From Actinomycetes bacterium (GTDB lineage: Bacteria; Actinomycetota; Acidimicrobiia; Acidimicrobiales; SZUA-35): a DNA stretch of 64,000 bases. The notes below the pieces were generated by a model that ran no database searches, was not told the origin of the DNA, and saw only the letters and a list, made by a program, of their open reading frames with translations. Position numbers and translations under genes: made by a program. Numbering within the stretch: position 1 is the stretch's first letter; each line of letters opens with the position of its first letter. Below are positions 51,515-62,644 of the stretch, piece after piece. The DNA is taken from assembly GCA_024280015.1 (NCBI GenBank), contig JAJRQY010000069.1, forward strand, positions 1 through 64,000, in the 5' to 3' direction.

Positions 51515-51550
51515 TGTGCCCGACAGTTAACTGTCGGGCACAGCTCGTTT
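51515..51550 (+). terminator. terminator after the tRNA cluster
   Basis: Perfect palindrome TGTGCCCGACAG-TTAA-CTGTCGGGCACA (51515-51542), followed by GCTCGTTTTG. A 12-bp stem, GC-rich, with a short T-run. It probably also ends purB, which is convergent (stop at 51564). Confidence 0.85.
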
Positions 51551-51563
51551 TGCGCTACAGGAC

Positions 51564-52982
51564 CTACAGGATCTCGCCACCGCGATAAGAAGAAGCCTCT
51601 GGATTCGCTTCGAGTAAGACATTCACTCGACGGCAGAACCCACTGATTTGACCATCAATCGTGCCCAACATTGATGTTGGGTCCGCAATCAACGTTTCGA
51701 GTTCGGCCTGATTGCCGGGGAAGGCCCCGTCGTCGGCCAGGCGTTGCAGCAACGCCTGGCCGTCACCCTCGCCCTCCCGCATGGCCAGCGCCGTTGCCAC
51801 CGCATGATCCTTGATCAGCTCATGGGCACTCTCTCGCCCAAGACCAGCATTAACCGCATGCATCAGCAGGGTTGTGGTGGCCAAGAAGGGCAAGTACCGG
51901 TCGAGCTCTTCGGCCACTACCGCCGGGAAGACCCCAAACCCTTCCAGCACCGAGAACGACGTCTCTAACAGCCCATCCAAGGCAAAGAACGCATCGGGAA
52001 TTACCACCCGCCGAACCACCGAGCACGAAACATCACCCTCGTTCCATTGCTCGCCCGAAAGGCCAGAAGCCATGGTGACGTGGCCCTTCAAGATGACCGC
52101 AAGCCCACTGATTCGCTCGCAACTGCGAGTGTTCATCTTGTGAGGCATGGCCGATGAGCCGACCTGACCGGGCCGGAACCCCTCCGTTACTAGATCATGT
52201 CCGGCCATCAGACGGATGAGTAGGGCCAGGTTTGCTGGCCCAGCAGAAAGTTGGGACAAGGCAGCGACCAAGCTGAAGTCCAAGGATCTGGGATACACCT
52301 GGCCGACCGCGTTCATGACCTTTGGAATCCCAAGCTCATCAGCGACCTGCTGTTCCAACTGGGCGACAGTCTCCGCCGACCCCATCAGGAAGGAGAGATC
52401 CTGCTGAGAACCAACTGGCCCCTTGAGCCCACGCAAGGCAAAACGTGACTGGATATCACGGAGATGCTCGAGACCCATCAAGAGTTCTTCGCCGAACTGG
52501 GCAAACCGCTTCCCGATCGTTGTTGGTTGGGCGGCAACATTGTGGGTCCGCCCTACCACCACAGTCTCGGCATAACTGGCGGCCAATCGGGCAATCTGAC
52601 CAAGCAACGCAACAACCCGATTGTCGATGAGTTGCAGCGCTTTCCAAGTGAGGAGCTGTTCCACATTCTCGGTTGCATCCCGAGAAGTCAGTCCCTTGTG
52701 CAAGTGTTGATGTCCAGCAAGCGCACAAAATTCATCCAGTCTGGCTTTCACATCATGGCGAGTCTCGATCTCACGTTGACGAATCGATTCCAAGTCGATC
52801 TGATCAAGAACGGCCTCATAGTCAGCGATGACACCGTCTTCGGCCGCCAGTCCAAGGTCGGCTTGGGCTCGCAATACGGCCAACCAGAACTGTCGCTCAG
52901 TTCGAACCCGGTTGATCGGGTCGAACAGGCTCACCATGGCCGGGCTGGCATAGCGGTCTGCCAAAACATTGGGAATCGACAC
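51564..52982 (-). CDS. purB: adenylosuccinate lyase
   Basis: Cleaves SAICAR and adenylosuccinate in purine synthesis. It is 472 residues. The fumarase/aspartase signature GSSAMPHKMN, HLHKGLTSRDATEN (catalytic His-Thr-Ser) and VVVGRTHNVAAQPTTIGKRF are present. The GTG at 52982 gives the normal start. The sequence family is like the bacterial type with a long helical bundle. Confidence 0.96.
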   Translation of the reverse strand: MSIPNVLADRYASPAMVSLFDPINRVRTERQFWLAVLRAQADLGLAAEDGVIADYEAVLDQIDLESIRQREIETRHDVKARLDEFCALAGHQHLHKGLTSRDATENVEQLLTWKALQLIDNRVVALLGQIARLAASYAETVVVGRTHNVAAQPTTIGKRFAQFGEELLMGLEHLRDIQSRFALRGLKGPVGSQQDLSFLMGSAETVAQLEQQVADELGIPKVMNAVGQVYPRSLDFSLVAALSQLSAGPANLALLIRLMAGHDLVTEGFRPGQVGSSAMPHKMNTRSCERISGLAVILKGHVTMASGLSGEQWNEGDVSCSVVRRVVIPDAFFALDGLLETSFSVLEGFGVFPAVVAEELDRYLPFLATTTLLMHAVNAGLGRESAHELIKDHAVATALAMREGEGDGQALLQRLADDGAFPGNQAELETLIADPTSMLGTIDGQISGFCRRVNVLLEANPEASSYRGGEIL

Positions 52983-53132
52983 GACTGTCTCCGTCTCGCT
53001 TGGTCTCGCGTTTGTCTTCTAGGTGTTTTCCTGCGTTTGTTTGGTCCAAACGACTACTCAAGCCAACGAAAAAAGCTGCCGACCTTTGAGAGATAACAGT
53101 CTGCCCGGAAAATACCTGAGGAGGTGGCCGAC

Positions 53133-54659
53133 ATGAACGGACGCTGCAAAAACGACCCTCTAGATACTGCTGACGACGTCTGCGGTATCTGTGGTGATGA
53201 ATTCTGCTCTGCCTGTCTCATAACGGCCCGGATCGGCAAGAAGAAGCTGGTGTGCAAGAGCTGCGCGGTCGAGCACAGTGGGCTGCGCGCCGGTCAAAAA
53301 TCAAAAGTGGCGAGCAAGCATCAGGTCCGCAAACAGAAGCGCAGCCTCAAATCCAGTTCACCACAAGGTGGAAACAATACCTTCACCTTCTTTGATGACC
53401 CTGATTCAACCTTCGAGTACGACCTCGAAAACGCTCGAGAAGCGCCAGAGACACAAGTCTCCTCTGCTGGTGCTTCCGAGTCTGGCAAGTCCAAGAAGAA
53501 AAAGAAGCGTCGCGGCAAGTCCGAACCTGTCAAGGCAAAGACGACAAAGCCATCCAAGGACGAGTCGAAGAATCGTCGAGCCAAGATGGCTGGCCGTCGC
53601 AAGAACAACCTGGTCGAAACAGCGATGGCTGGCCCTGCCGCCACCGCACCAGAACAGGCGCAGAACATCCCGGCACCAACCAGCAAGGATGTAGCCACCG
53701 AACCACAGACCCCCGTTTCCCAGGTCGAGGCTGTGGCAACCAACCCGCCACCACCAGCAGCTTCAGAAGCCACTGCTCCGGCAACAACCGTTCGGCCAAA
53801 GCCAGTGAACACTCCGGTGACCGCTGCTCTAGCTGAGCCGTCGAGCCCTTCGGCTGCAGACCTGTTGAGCGTGCTCAAAGCCGACGAAGCCGCAGCAGCG
53901 TCAATACCCACGGTCGAGGGGGCCGCCAGCAACCTCAATCTGGAAACATCACCCTTTTCTGACCCGTTTGCTGACCCGATTTCCATAGCCTCCGGCGTGG
54001 CTGAGGCCACCAAAGGCGAGCCATTGGCGGGTGAGTTGCCACTCAACGCATTACCGGAGCTTGCTTCCAATGGAGCAGAATCGGCGCAACACAAGCGCCG
54101 AAGTCCGGGAGACGGGACTGTTTCTGGCCAGGGAAGACAGAGTCGCAGCAATATCAGCGACCCGTTTGCCGCTGGCTCAGCGTCACCATTCCCATCGGAC
54201 TCTCCGACGCCAACCCCACTGCCAGAGATTGTGCCTCAAGAGATCGAGTACGAGCCAGTAGCTTTCGAACCGGAGCCACAGACGTTCGATGCAGACACGT
54301 TCGATGCAGACACGTTCGAACCCTTGACCCCTGAACCGGCGGTCTTCACCTCATCGCTTCCTCTTCCGGAGCCACTGGGAATAGAAACTCCAGAGACTGC
54401 CAACTTCGAGACCGACTCATTCGAGACCGACTCATTCGAGACTCATCTCTCACAAACAGCCACACCGGAACCGGTTCTAGTTTCGGCAGTAGCTGAAACC
54501 GAGTCTCACGCTGCCTCCATGCCAGGCGAAGAATCCTCTGAAACGGTCAAGGCAGACACTGATTCCAACGGTGACTGGATTCCACCCCTGCTGCGAGGAA
54601 TGGCTCCTGTAGCCGAGCGCGAGGGCTTACCACTACCCCAGCGACGACAAGAAGACTAA
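53133..54659 (+). CDS. zinc-ribbon protein with long disordered tail
   Basis: A 508-residue protein. The first 50 residues form a Cys-rich zinc module (RCKNDPLD...CGICGDEFCSACL...CKSCAVEH: Cys at 5, 17, 20, 25, 28, 41, 44 and a His), B-box-like. The rest is low in complexity: a Lys/Arg-rich part with KKKKKRRGK, then a Pro/Ala/Glu/Thr-rich acidic tail with repeats (FDADTFDADTF, FETDSFETDSF). ATG 53133 lies 8 nt after AGGAGG; the track GTG overlaps that site. It is between purB and purA, but opposite in direction. Function unknown. Confidence 0.7.
   Translation: MNGRCKNDPLDTADDVCGICGDEFCSACLITARIGKKKLVCKSCAVEHSGLRAGQKSKVASKHQVRKQKRSLKSSSPQGGNNTFTFFDDPDSTFEYDLENAREAPETQVSSAGASESGKSKKKKKRRGKSEPVKAKTTKPSKDESKNRRAKMAGRRKNNLVETAMAGPAATAPEQAQNIPAPTSKDVATEPQTPVSQVEAVATNPPPPAASEATAPATTVRPKPVNTPVTAALAEPSSPSAADLLSVLKADEAAAASIPTVEGAASNLNLETSPFSDPFADPISIASGVAEATKGEPLAGELPLNALPELASNGAESAQHKRRSPGDGTVSGQGRQSRSNISDPFAAGSASPFPSDSPTPTPLPEIVPQEIEYEPVAFEPEPQTFDADTFDADTFEPLTPEPAVFTSSLPLPEPLGIETPETANFETDSFETDSFETHLSQTATPEPVLVSAVAETESHAASMPGEESSETVKADTDSNGDWIPPLLRGMAPVAEREGLPLPQRRQED
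54285..54314. repeat. 15-bp tandem repeat (FDADT)
   Basis: TTCGATGCAGACACG twice in a row (54285-54299, 54300-54314), in frame, within the acidic tail of the zinc-ribbon protein. Confidence 0.8.
54405..54442. repeat. 15-bp tandem repeat (FETDS)
   Basis: TTCGAGACCGACTCA at 54405-54419 and 54420-54434, followed by a partial third copy (TTCGAGAC). It is in the same gene as the FDADT repeat. Confidence 0.8.
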
Positions 54660-54713
54660 TCCTTCCGGGCATCATGAGCATTCGTTTGCTCAGCTAATAA
54701 GGACCAGTATTGA

Positions 54714-56030
<1,317 letters not shown>

Positions 56031-57728
56031 TCAATTGTCCGGGATTGTGTACCGGACGCCTTCGCGTATGGAATCAAGGGTGACTTCAGGCAACACAAAG
56101 GCCAGAACCGACGACAAGTCGGCGGCATTTGGCAACAAGCAGGCGGGGATTCCACTGGCCTTCAGCTCGGTCACGCGTGCTGGCCGAACCTGACCCATCT
56201 GAACCGGGATAGTGATCAGCGATTCTCGGACTACCCCGGCTCCTTGGTCAACAACAACTGATGCATTCTGTTCGACCAGGTACGAGACGGCCGAGTCCCA
56301 ATTGGTAAACCGTTCCGCCCACGCTGGACTGAGCGCCTTGGCTTGTGACTCAACGGTGGTGGCTAGAAGTCTCGGCCCGCTACCACGCCCCGGATCAATG
56401 ACCGTCCGGATCGTTTGCATGGGTCCGTTGATCGGATTGGACTTATTGGTCGGTCCGAGTTCGCCAGTGCGGGTGTGTTCAATCGTCTTCACCCGGTGAG
56501 CAGGCAGCCCATCAGAACCCAAGCGCGAGCCGAGTACATGCGGGGTTGAGTCCAATGCCGTACTGAAGAAATAGATGGAATCCTGAGCCGTCCGAGAGTC
56601 GTCGGGTTGAACATAGAGCCGCCAGTTTGTCTGATTCGGAGACGGAAAGACCTTGCGAAATGGGCCCAGGAATCGCGGCCCGAATGAGCCGTGGTTGTAG
56701 GTCAGAACCGAGACAGGGGTGTAACCATCAAGATCATCACACGCCAGCGGATAGGGCAGAACTGTCTGCGCCTGCTCCGTCGGTATCAGCCAGTTGAGGT
56801 ACACGACATCACGAATATCACTTCGGAGCCTGGCAAAGGGCATGACCCGAGTCATGTCTCGAACGCCACGACTATTGAGGACCCCAGCAAGAAGTGAGAC
56901 TGGGCCCGTTGTTGGCCAGACCAGGTGATGGGCGATGTCCGAACCCCTGCCAGCCAAACCTCCTGCGGTTAAGGAGTAAAAATGATGTAGCCGGCCAGCA
57001 AGATCAGCGGCAACAAAGGCCCATAGGCAGACTGCCAGGAAGCCCACTCCAGCAAATACGGTGATGGCGAGGGTCGGTTCCCAGTCCAGCCACACTTGAC
57101 CAGCGGTCAACACCGTCAAGATGAACAGGGCCAAGCTTAGGAAGCCGACCAGCTTGCCCGAGAACCCGCTCCACCAACCCTCGATGCCAGCACCCAGCCG
57201 CAAGGCCCGGTGCCAAGCCAAGGTCATGAAGAGATAGACGAAGCCGCCCCACACGCCAATCACCGAAAGCAGCGAGTTCTGTTCCTGCCCGAACAACTCC
57301 AGGTTCGAGGCTGACTGAGAAGCCCGAGCAGCGGTATCGATATGGGAGGTGATCAGTCGCCACTCGCCCACTTGTTCGGGGATGGAGGCAGCAAGATTGA
57401 AGGCAAGGCCAGCCAGCGCCCACTTCAGCGCCAGCCGATTTGACCGGGTACGTAACCACAAGATCAGGGTCACACTGATGAACACATCAGACAAAGCAGA
57501 TAGCTGCCACGGCAACCACCCCAACCGCCAGATCCATGGATGCCGCGCCACATAGGCAGCCCGGTCCGTCGCCGGGAGGGCAACATCAAAGCCTGGCTGG
57601 ACCATGAGTGCCATGGTCCCCAGAGCAACCAGGTGAACAACAAGAAAGAACGCGAGCGCCCAGATCAACCACTGGTAGCGCTGTCGCTCTTGGCTTGTCC
57701 CTGCGACTGGGTGTACGCCACCGTTCAC
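56031..57728 (-). CDS. membrane protein fused to a DUF2071-like domain
   Basis: 565 residues. The N-terminal half has about seven helices (WLIWALAFFLVVHLVALGTMAL, LSVIGVWGGFVYLFMTLAW, FLSLALFILTVLTAG, ITVFAGVGFLAVCLWAF and others). After residue about 275 the C-terminal half is soluble and beta-rich with DIRDVVYLNWLIPTEQAQTVLPYPLACDDLDGYTPVSVLTYNHGSFGP, which recalls YqjF/DUF2071 (acetoacetate-decarboxylase-like fold). No known fusion of this type is familiar to me. GTG start next to GAGGTGA; no other gene of the operon is clear. Confidence 0.6.
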   Translation of the reverse strand: MNGGVHPVAGTSQERQRYQWLIWALAFFLVVHLVALGTMALMVQPGFDVALPATDRAAYVARHPWIWRLGWLPWQLSALSDVFISVTLILWLRTRSNRLALKWALAGLAFNLAASIPEQVGEWRLITSHIDTAARASQSASNLELFGQEQNSLLSVIGVWGGFVYLFMTLAWHRALRLGAGIEGWWSGFSGKLVGFLSLALFILTVLTAGQVWLDWEPTLAITVFAGVGFLAVCLWAFVAADLAGRLHHFYSLTAGGLAGRGSDIAHHLVWPTTGPVSLLAGVLNSRGVRDMTRVMPFARLRSDIRDVVYLNWLIPTEQAQTVLPYPLACDDLDGYTPVSVLTYNHGSFGPRFLGPFRKVFPSPNQTNWRLYVQPDDSRTAQDSIYFFSTALDSTPHVLGSRLGSDGLPAHRVKTIEHTRTGELGPTNKSNPINGPMQTIRTVIDPGRGSGPRLLATTVESQAKALSPAWAERFTNWDSAVSYLVEQNASVVVDQGAGVVRESLITIPVQMGQVRPARVTELKASGIPACLLPNAADLSSVLAFVLPEVTLDSIREGVRYTIPDN

Positions 57729-57752
57729 CTCATGATGCTAGCCAACTAGGGG

Positions 57753-60278
57753 CTACAGATCAGCATTGACCACAGTGGAGAACTCTCCGTCCTGATCAAT
57801 ATCGATCTGAACGCCTTGCCCATCGGCAAGCTCACCATCCAGAATCAAGACTGCCAGACGATCGGCGATCTCTGACTGGATCACCCGCTTGAGCGGACGG
57901 GCACCAAAGGCCGGGTCATAGCCAATGGCCGCCAGCTTGGTTTTTGCTTCGGAGCTGACTTCAACCGAGATCCTTCGCTCGGCCAGCCGCCGGTCAAGGA
58001 TCCCAAGCTGGATGTCGACGATCTTGGTCAGGTCGTCCTTGGTCAGTTCGGAGAAACGAACGATGTCATCCACCCGGTTGATGAACTCAGGCCGGAAGAA
58101 ATCTTTGGGATCACCCTGCAAGTTCGAAGTCATGATTAGCACCACATTGCTGAAGTCAACGGTGCGGCCCTGGCCGTCGGTGAGGCGGCCATCGTCCAGG
58201 AGTTGCAACAAGACATTGAACACGTCCGGGTGAGCTTTCTCGACCTCATCCAGAAGCACCACGGCGTAGGGCCGGCGACGAACAGCCTCGGTTAGCTGAC
58301 CACCTTGGTCATAGCCGACATAGCCGGGAGGGGCGCCAATGAGTCGACTCACGGAGTGCTTCTCCATGTACTCACTCATGTCAATGCGGGTCATTGCCCG
58401 CTCATCGTCGAAGAGGAAGTCGGCCAGCGCCCGCGCCAGCTCTGTCTTGCCAACACCAGTTGGGCCAAGGAAAAGAAAGCTGCCAATAGGTTGACCGGGG
58501 TCCGACAAGCCGGCCCGACTTCGACGTATGGCGCTAGCTACTGCTCGCACTGGTTCGTCTTGACCAATCACTCGACGATGGAGTTCGTCCTCGAGTCGCA
58601 ACAGCTTGCGTGATTCTGATTCCATAAGCCGGCTGACGGGGACTCCCGTCCAGCGACTGACCACCTCGGCAACATCTTCCTCATCCACCTCTTCCTTGAG
58701 CATGGTGAGGTTGGCTTGCAGCTTGGCCAAGGCATCCGTTGCTTCGGCAATCTTGGCTTCGAGTTCGGGCATGCGGCCATATCGCATCTCGGCGGCACGC
58801 TCCAGGTCGGGCTCACGTTCCAAGTCACGACCAAGGGTTTCTTGTTCTTCCTTGAGTTGACGAATGGTGTCAATGGCATCCTTCTCGTTCTGCCAATGAG
58901 CCTTCATCCCCTGAGATTGCTCCTTCAGATCGGCCAGATCGGCATCCAGCTCGCCCAGACGCTCGATCGAAACAAGATCAGTCTCCTTAGCCAGAGCAAC
59001 CCGTTCCATTTCCAACTGGCGGATCTTGCGTTCCACCACGTCGATCTCCGTCGGTAGGGAGTCGATCTCGATGCGGAGCTTGGAAGCAGCTTCATCCATC
59101 AGGTCGATGGCCTTGTCCGGAAGGAAACGCCCGGTGAGGTAGCGGTCAGAGAGCTTGGCCGCGGCGATCAGCGCGGCATCTTGAATGCGGACTCCGTGAT
59201 GAACCTCGTAGCGTTCCTTCAGACCACGCAGGATGGCGATCGAGTCTTCAACCGTTGGTTCACCAACCAAGACCTGCTGGAAACGACGTTCGAGGGCAGC
59301 ATCTTTCTCGATGTACTTGCGGAACTCGTCCAGGGTCGTTGCCCCCACCATGCGGAGCTCACCGCGGGCAAGCAAGGGCTTGAGCATGTTGGACGCATCC
59401 ATGGCCGATTCGCCAGTCGCACCAGCACCAACAACGGTATGCATCTCATCAATGAAGGTGATGACCTCGCCTTGGGCGTCGGTAATTTCTTTCAGTACCG
59501 CCTTGAGTCGTTCTTCGAACTCGCCGCGAAATTTGGCCCCAGCCAGCATGGAGGAAATGTCAAGTGAAATGACTCGCCGATTGCGCAGGCTGTCGGGAAC
59601 ATCGCCCTCGACAATGCGCTGAGCCAAGCCTTCGACGATCGCCGTCTTGCCAACACCAGGTTCGCCGATGAGCACGGGGTTGTTCTTGCGGCGGCGGCTA
59701 AGCACCTGGACGACCCGACGGATCTCTTCATCCCGTCCAATAACCGGATCGAGCTTGCCCGCACGGGCATCCTCAGTCAGGTCCCGGCCGTATTTTTCCA
59801 AGGCCTGAAACTGGTCCTCGGGAGTTTGATTCGTCACCCGATGTGAGCCGCGGACTTCCTGCAGGGCTTCGAGCAGTTCCTGTCGGGAGAGATCCAGGCG
59901 GCGAGCGGTTGCTCCACCTGGGTCGGGGTTGGCGAGGCCGAGCAGGAGATGCTCAGTGGACAAGAAGTCATCGCCAAGCTCACTTCTTACTGAGTCGGCA
60001 TCGGCCAGAACTCGGCTTGTCTGCTTAGAGAACTGGGCGTCACTTCCATAGGCCTTTGACAAGTCGTCAAGGGCTGCTTCGGTGTCCTTGCGGACAGTGC
60101 TTGGTTGGCGGCCTACTTTGGTCAGCAGGGGCAACACCACTCCCTCAACTTGTCCGAGAAGAGCGATGAGTAGATGGTCCGGCGTTACTTCTGCGTGCGA
60201 GTCAGTTTTGGCTCGCTCAATAGCAGAGGCAACAGCCTCTTGAGTTTTGATTGTCCAGCGGTTGGTGTCGAAGGCCAT
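57753..60278 (-). CDS. clpB: ATP-dependent disaggregase ClpB
   Basis: Hsp100 chaperone, 841 residues, slightly shorter than the usual 850-870. N-terminal Clp_N repeats, AAA1 with GEPGVGKT (about 206-213) and [12 protein letters not shown], the coiled-coil middle domain, AAA2 with [32 protein letters not shown] and [15 protein letters not shown] are all present. It works with DnaK, DnaJ and GrpE, encoded next door. A good ribosome site AAGGAG precedes the ATG. No HAIR (CTTGAGT-N7-ACTCAAG) copy is seen in the 67-nt leader. Confidence 0.97.
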   Translation of the reverse strand: MAFDTNRWTIKTQEAVASAIERAKTDSHAEVTPDHLLIALLGQVEGVVLPLLTKVGRQPSTVRKDTEAALDDLSKAYGSDAQFSKQTSRVLADADSVRSELGDDFLSTEHLLLGLANPDPGGATARRLDLSRQELLEALQEVRGSHRVTNQTPEDQFQALEKYGRDLTEDARAGKLDPVIGRDEEIRRVVQVLSRRRKNNPVLIGEPGVGKTAIVEGLAQRIVEGDVPDSLRNRRVISLDISSMLAGAKFRGEFEERLKAVLKEITDAQGEVITFIDEMHTVVGAGATGESAMDASNMLKPLLARGELRMVGATTLDEFRKYIEKDAALERRFQQVLVGEPTVEDSIAILRGLKERYEVHHGVRIQDAALIAAAKLSDRYLTGRFLPDKAIDLMDEAASKLRIEIDSLPTEIDVVERKIRQLEMERVALAKETDLVSIERLGELDADLADLKEQSQGMKAHWQNEKDAIDTIRQLKEEQETLGRDLEREPDLERAAEMRYGRMPELEAKIAEATDALAKLQANLTMLKEEVDEEDVAEVVSRWTGVPVSRLMESESRKLLRLEDELHRRVIGQDEPVRAVASAIRRSRAGLSDPGQPIGSFLFLGPTGVGKTELARALADFLFDDERAMTRIDMSEYMEKHSVSRLIGAPPGYVGYDQGGQLTEAVRRRPYAVVLLDEVEKAHPDVFNVLLQLLDDGRLTDGQGRTVDFSNVVLIMTSNLQGDPKDFFRPEFINRVDDIVRFSELTKDDLTKIVDIQLGILDRRLAERRISVEVSSEAKTKLAAIGYDPAFGARPLKRVIQSEIADRLAVLILDGELADGQGVQIDIDQDGEFSTVVNADL

Positions 60279-60345
60279 GAGAGGTCACTCCTTGCTTTGG
60301 GCGGAGGCTCCGGGGAGCCCCAGAATTGGTCGGCCCGCTGTTTTC

Positions 60346-60723
60346 TTAACGGCGCCGCTTATAGACCGTCACTGCTTTGGTGACGGGAACGATTTCTCGC
60401 CGGTGTTGACGATGGGCATCGTTCACTGCTTCTTTGGCAGCGATGCGTAGTTCATTCATCGCTTTCTTGGTTTCGTCTAGTTCGTTTTCCAGGGCAAGAA
60501 CTCTTTTGACGCCGGCCAGGTTGAGGCCCTCATCGGTGAGTTCAAGAATTCGTCCAAGCTTGCTCAGGTCGGCGTCGCTGTAGCGGCGTGAACCGCCACC
60601 AGTTCGAGCCGGGCAGAGCAGGCCTTTTCGTTCATAGATTCGAAGGGTTTGGGGATGGACACCAGCAATCTCCGCCGCCACGGAGATCACATACACGGCG
60701 TGACTCGGTGACTTAGGATTCAT
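60346..60723 (-). CDS. hspR: HspR heat-shock repressor (MerR family)
   Basis: Represses the dnaK operon and clpB in actinobacteria by binding HAIR sites. It has 125 residues. The MerR winged HTH is VISVAAEIAGVHPQTLRIYERKGLLCPARTGGGSRRYSDADL, then a short coiled coil and a basic tail (TVYKRRR). The TAATG overlap with dnaJ couples them. The usual order dnaK-grpE-dnaJ-hspR is kept. Confidence 0.95.
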   Translation of the reverse strand: MNPKSPSHAVYVISVAAEIAGVHPQTLRIYERKGLLCPARTGGGSRRYSDADLSKLGRILELTDEGLNLAGVKRVLALENELDETKKAMNELRIAAKEAVNDAHRQHRREIVPVTKAVTVYKRRR

Positions 60724-61907
60724 TAGCTGGCCTCGGAGTCTTTCGATGCGTGGCTCGGGTTAGGTGAACCATTGGGCGGCGTGCTCGGGGCAGCCGGTCG
60801 ACCAAGAGCAAGATCGAGGGCTTCTACCGCTTGGCGTTGCTCGTCGGTGAGACTGCTTGGCACAACCACATCAACAGTGACCAGCAGGTCTCCGGTTGAG
60901 GACTTGGTTGTGACACCCCGTCCCTTTACTCGGAAGGTCTTGCCACTCGGGGTGCCTGCTGGCATCTTGAGAGTGACGGTCTTGCCATCCAGCGTCGGGA
61001 CCTTGATCTTGTCGCCGAGTACTGCTTGGGAGAACGACACCGGAACATCGACGGTGAGGTGTTTGCCTTTGCGGCCAAAGACCTTATGAGGGGCGACATC
61101 GATGATGACGAAGAGGTCACCATGGGGACCGCCGTGTCGGCCTGGTCCGCCTCGCCCCTTGAGGCGGATCTTCTGACCGTTCTTGACTCCGGCGGGGACA
61201 CGCAACTTGACCTGTCGTGTCTTTCGTTCAAGGCCAGTTCCACGGCAGGTTCCGCACTTGTCGGTAATGATCTTGCCTCGGCCGCCACATTGGGGGCAGG
61301 GCTGGCTGAGGGAGAACATGCCTTGGTTCTCGTCCAACACTCCCCGACCGCCGCAGCGGGAGCAAGTAGCGGGTTTGGTCCCCGGCTTGGCTCCTGAGCC
61401 ACTACATGTGGTGCACGGAGCGTCGGAGATGACGTGGACCGAGGTGGTAACACCGTTGACGGCATCTTCGAAGCTGAGGTGGAGACGTGACTCGAGGTCA
61501 TCACCCTTTGTCGCTGGATTGGCTCGTTGTTGAGGTCCACGCCCGCCCTGACCAGCACCGCCTCGACCGAACACGCCACCGAGTAGGTCACCGAGATCGA
61601 GATTGTCGAAGTTCATGGTGCGACCGGCACCCGCTCCGGCTCCAGGATTGAATCCACCAAAGCCACCAGCAGGACCGAGGCGCCGCATCTCGTCGTATTC
61701 TTTGCGCTTGTCGCTGTCGCCAACAATGTCGTAGGCGGCGGAAATGCTCTTGAACTTCTCTTCGGCCTTCTCATCTCCGGAGTTGGCGTCGGGATGGTAT
61801 TTGCGAGCGAGTTTGCGGTACTTCTTGGTGATCTCTTTTTCGTCAGCGTCTTTGGCGACACCAAGCACCTTGTAGAAGTCTTTCTCTAACCAATCATGTT
61901 GTGACAT
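60723..61907 (-). CDS. dnaJ: co-chaperone DnaJ
   Basis: Hsp40, 394 residues. J domain: DFYKVLGVAKDADEKEITKKYRKLARKYHPDANSG with the HPD motif; Gly/Phe-rich linker; zinc domain with four CxxCxGxG repeats (CTTCSGSG, CSRCGGRG, CPQCGGRG, CGTCRGTG); C-terminal peptide domain. I start at ATG 61907, 5 nt after GAGGAGGTGAAC; the track GTG overlaps this site. It stimulates DnaK ATPase. Confidence 0.96.
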   Translation of the reverse strand: MSQHDWLEKDFYKVLGVAKDADEKEITKKYRKLARKYHPDANSGDEKAEEKFKSISAAYDIVGDSDKRKEYDEMRRLGPAGGFGGFNPGAGAGAGRTMNFDNLDLGDLLGGVFGRGGAGQGGRGPQQRANPATKGDDLESRLHLSFEDAVNGVTTSVHVISDAPCTTCSGSGAKPGTKPATCSRCGGRGVLDENQGMFSLSQPCPQCGGRGKIITDKCGTCRGTGLERKTRQVKLRVPAGVKNGQKIRLKGRGGPGRHGGPHGDLFVIIDVAPHKVFGRKGKHLTVDVPVSFSQAVLGDKIKVPTLDGKTVTLKMPAGTPSGKTFRVKGRGVTTKSSTGDLLVTVDVVVPSSLTDEQRQAVEALDLALGRPAAPSTPPNGSPNPSHASKDSEAS

Positions 61908-61975
61908 GTTCACCTCCTCGGTGCATCATCTTGTTTCGTGCGATATCAGTGGATGACATTGCCAGTTCGCGAGTT

Positions 61976-62644
61976 CTACCCCTGGGTTTTGACCATGGCT
62001 GGGCGGATCACGTGACCCTTCCAGCCATAGCCGATCCGTAGTACTTCGGCCACGACAAGCCCATCAGACCCATCGCCTTCTTCGTGCATCACGGCTTCGT
62101 GCTGCTCGGGGTCAAAGGCCGCTCCGGCCGGATCTAAGATTTCTAGACCTTGCCGGGTGAGGGCATCGAGCAGGGCCTTTTGCACCCGTCCGATGTCTTC
62201 AGGGTTTGATCCTTCGGCCGGATTGGCCATCGCCAATGCGCAGGCATCCAGAACTGGGAGCAATTCACTAACCAGCGAATCGTTTGCCCGGGCCCGGCTG
62301 TCAGCCTCTCGTTTGGCAACAGCCTTCTTGTAGTTCTCAAACTCGGCCTGGAGACGACGAAAGCCGTCCAGATAGCCATCACGTTCCTGCGCCACCAGTT
62401 CGAGTTCGCTGAGAGGGGGTGCTTCCGGAACGGAGGTTGGGTTCGTGGAGCCGGCGACACCGGCCGCCCCGGACTCAACCTCAGTTGAGTCCAGAAGGTC
62501 GGCAAGTTCAGCGTCAAGGGCATCGGCGCCAGTGGCAGGGGGTTCGCCGGCTTGGCCACCAGAACCGAATTGTTCCGGATCTGAAGCCCCGGCGCTACCC
62601 ACGTCAGGCTCTTCGCCTGAGGAGTCTCCGGGACGATTGCTCAC
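61976..62644 (-). CDS. grpE: nucleotide exchange factor GrpE
   Basis: DnaK exchange factor of 222 residues. The N-terminal 75 are acidic and disordered; then the long helix ([33 protein letters not shown]) and the C-terminal beta domain ([49 protein letters not shown]) match GrpE. GTG start overlaps the dnaK stop by GTGA. Confidence 0.95.
   Translation of the reverse strand: MSNRPGDSSGEEPDVGSAGASDPEQFGSGGQAGEPPATGADALDAELADLLDSTEVESGAAGVAGSTNPTSVPEAPPLSELELVAQERDGYLDGFRRLQAEFENYKKAVAKREADSRARANDSLVSELLPVLDACALAMANPAEGSNPEDIGRVQKALLDALTRQGLEILDPAGAAFDPEQHEAVMHEEGDGSDGLVVAEVLRIGYGWKGHVIRPAMVKTQG

Noticed and set aside
53321-54151. 276-residue minus-strand ORF
   Set aside because: Shadow of the low-complexity zinc-ribbon protein; Ala/Gly-rich composition is an artefact of the repeats.
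60279-60345. HAIR operator upstream of clpB
   Set aside because: I looked for CTTGAGT-N7-ACTCAAG and found no match; the dnaK promoter itself is outside the window.
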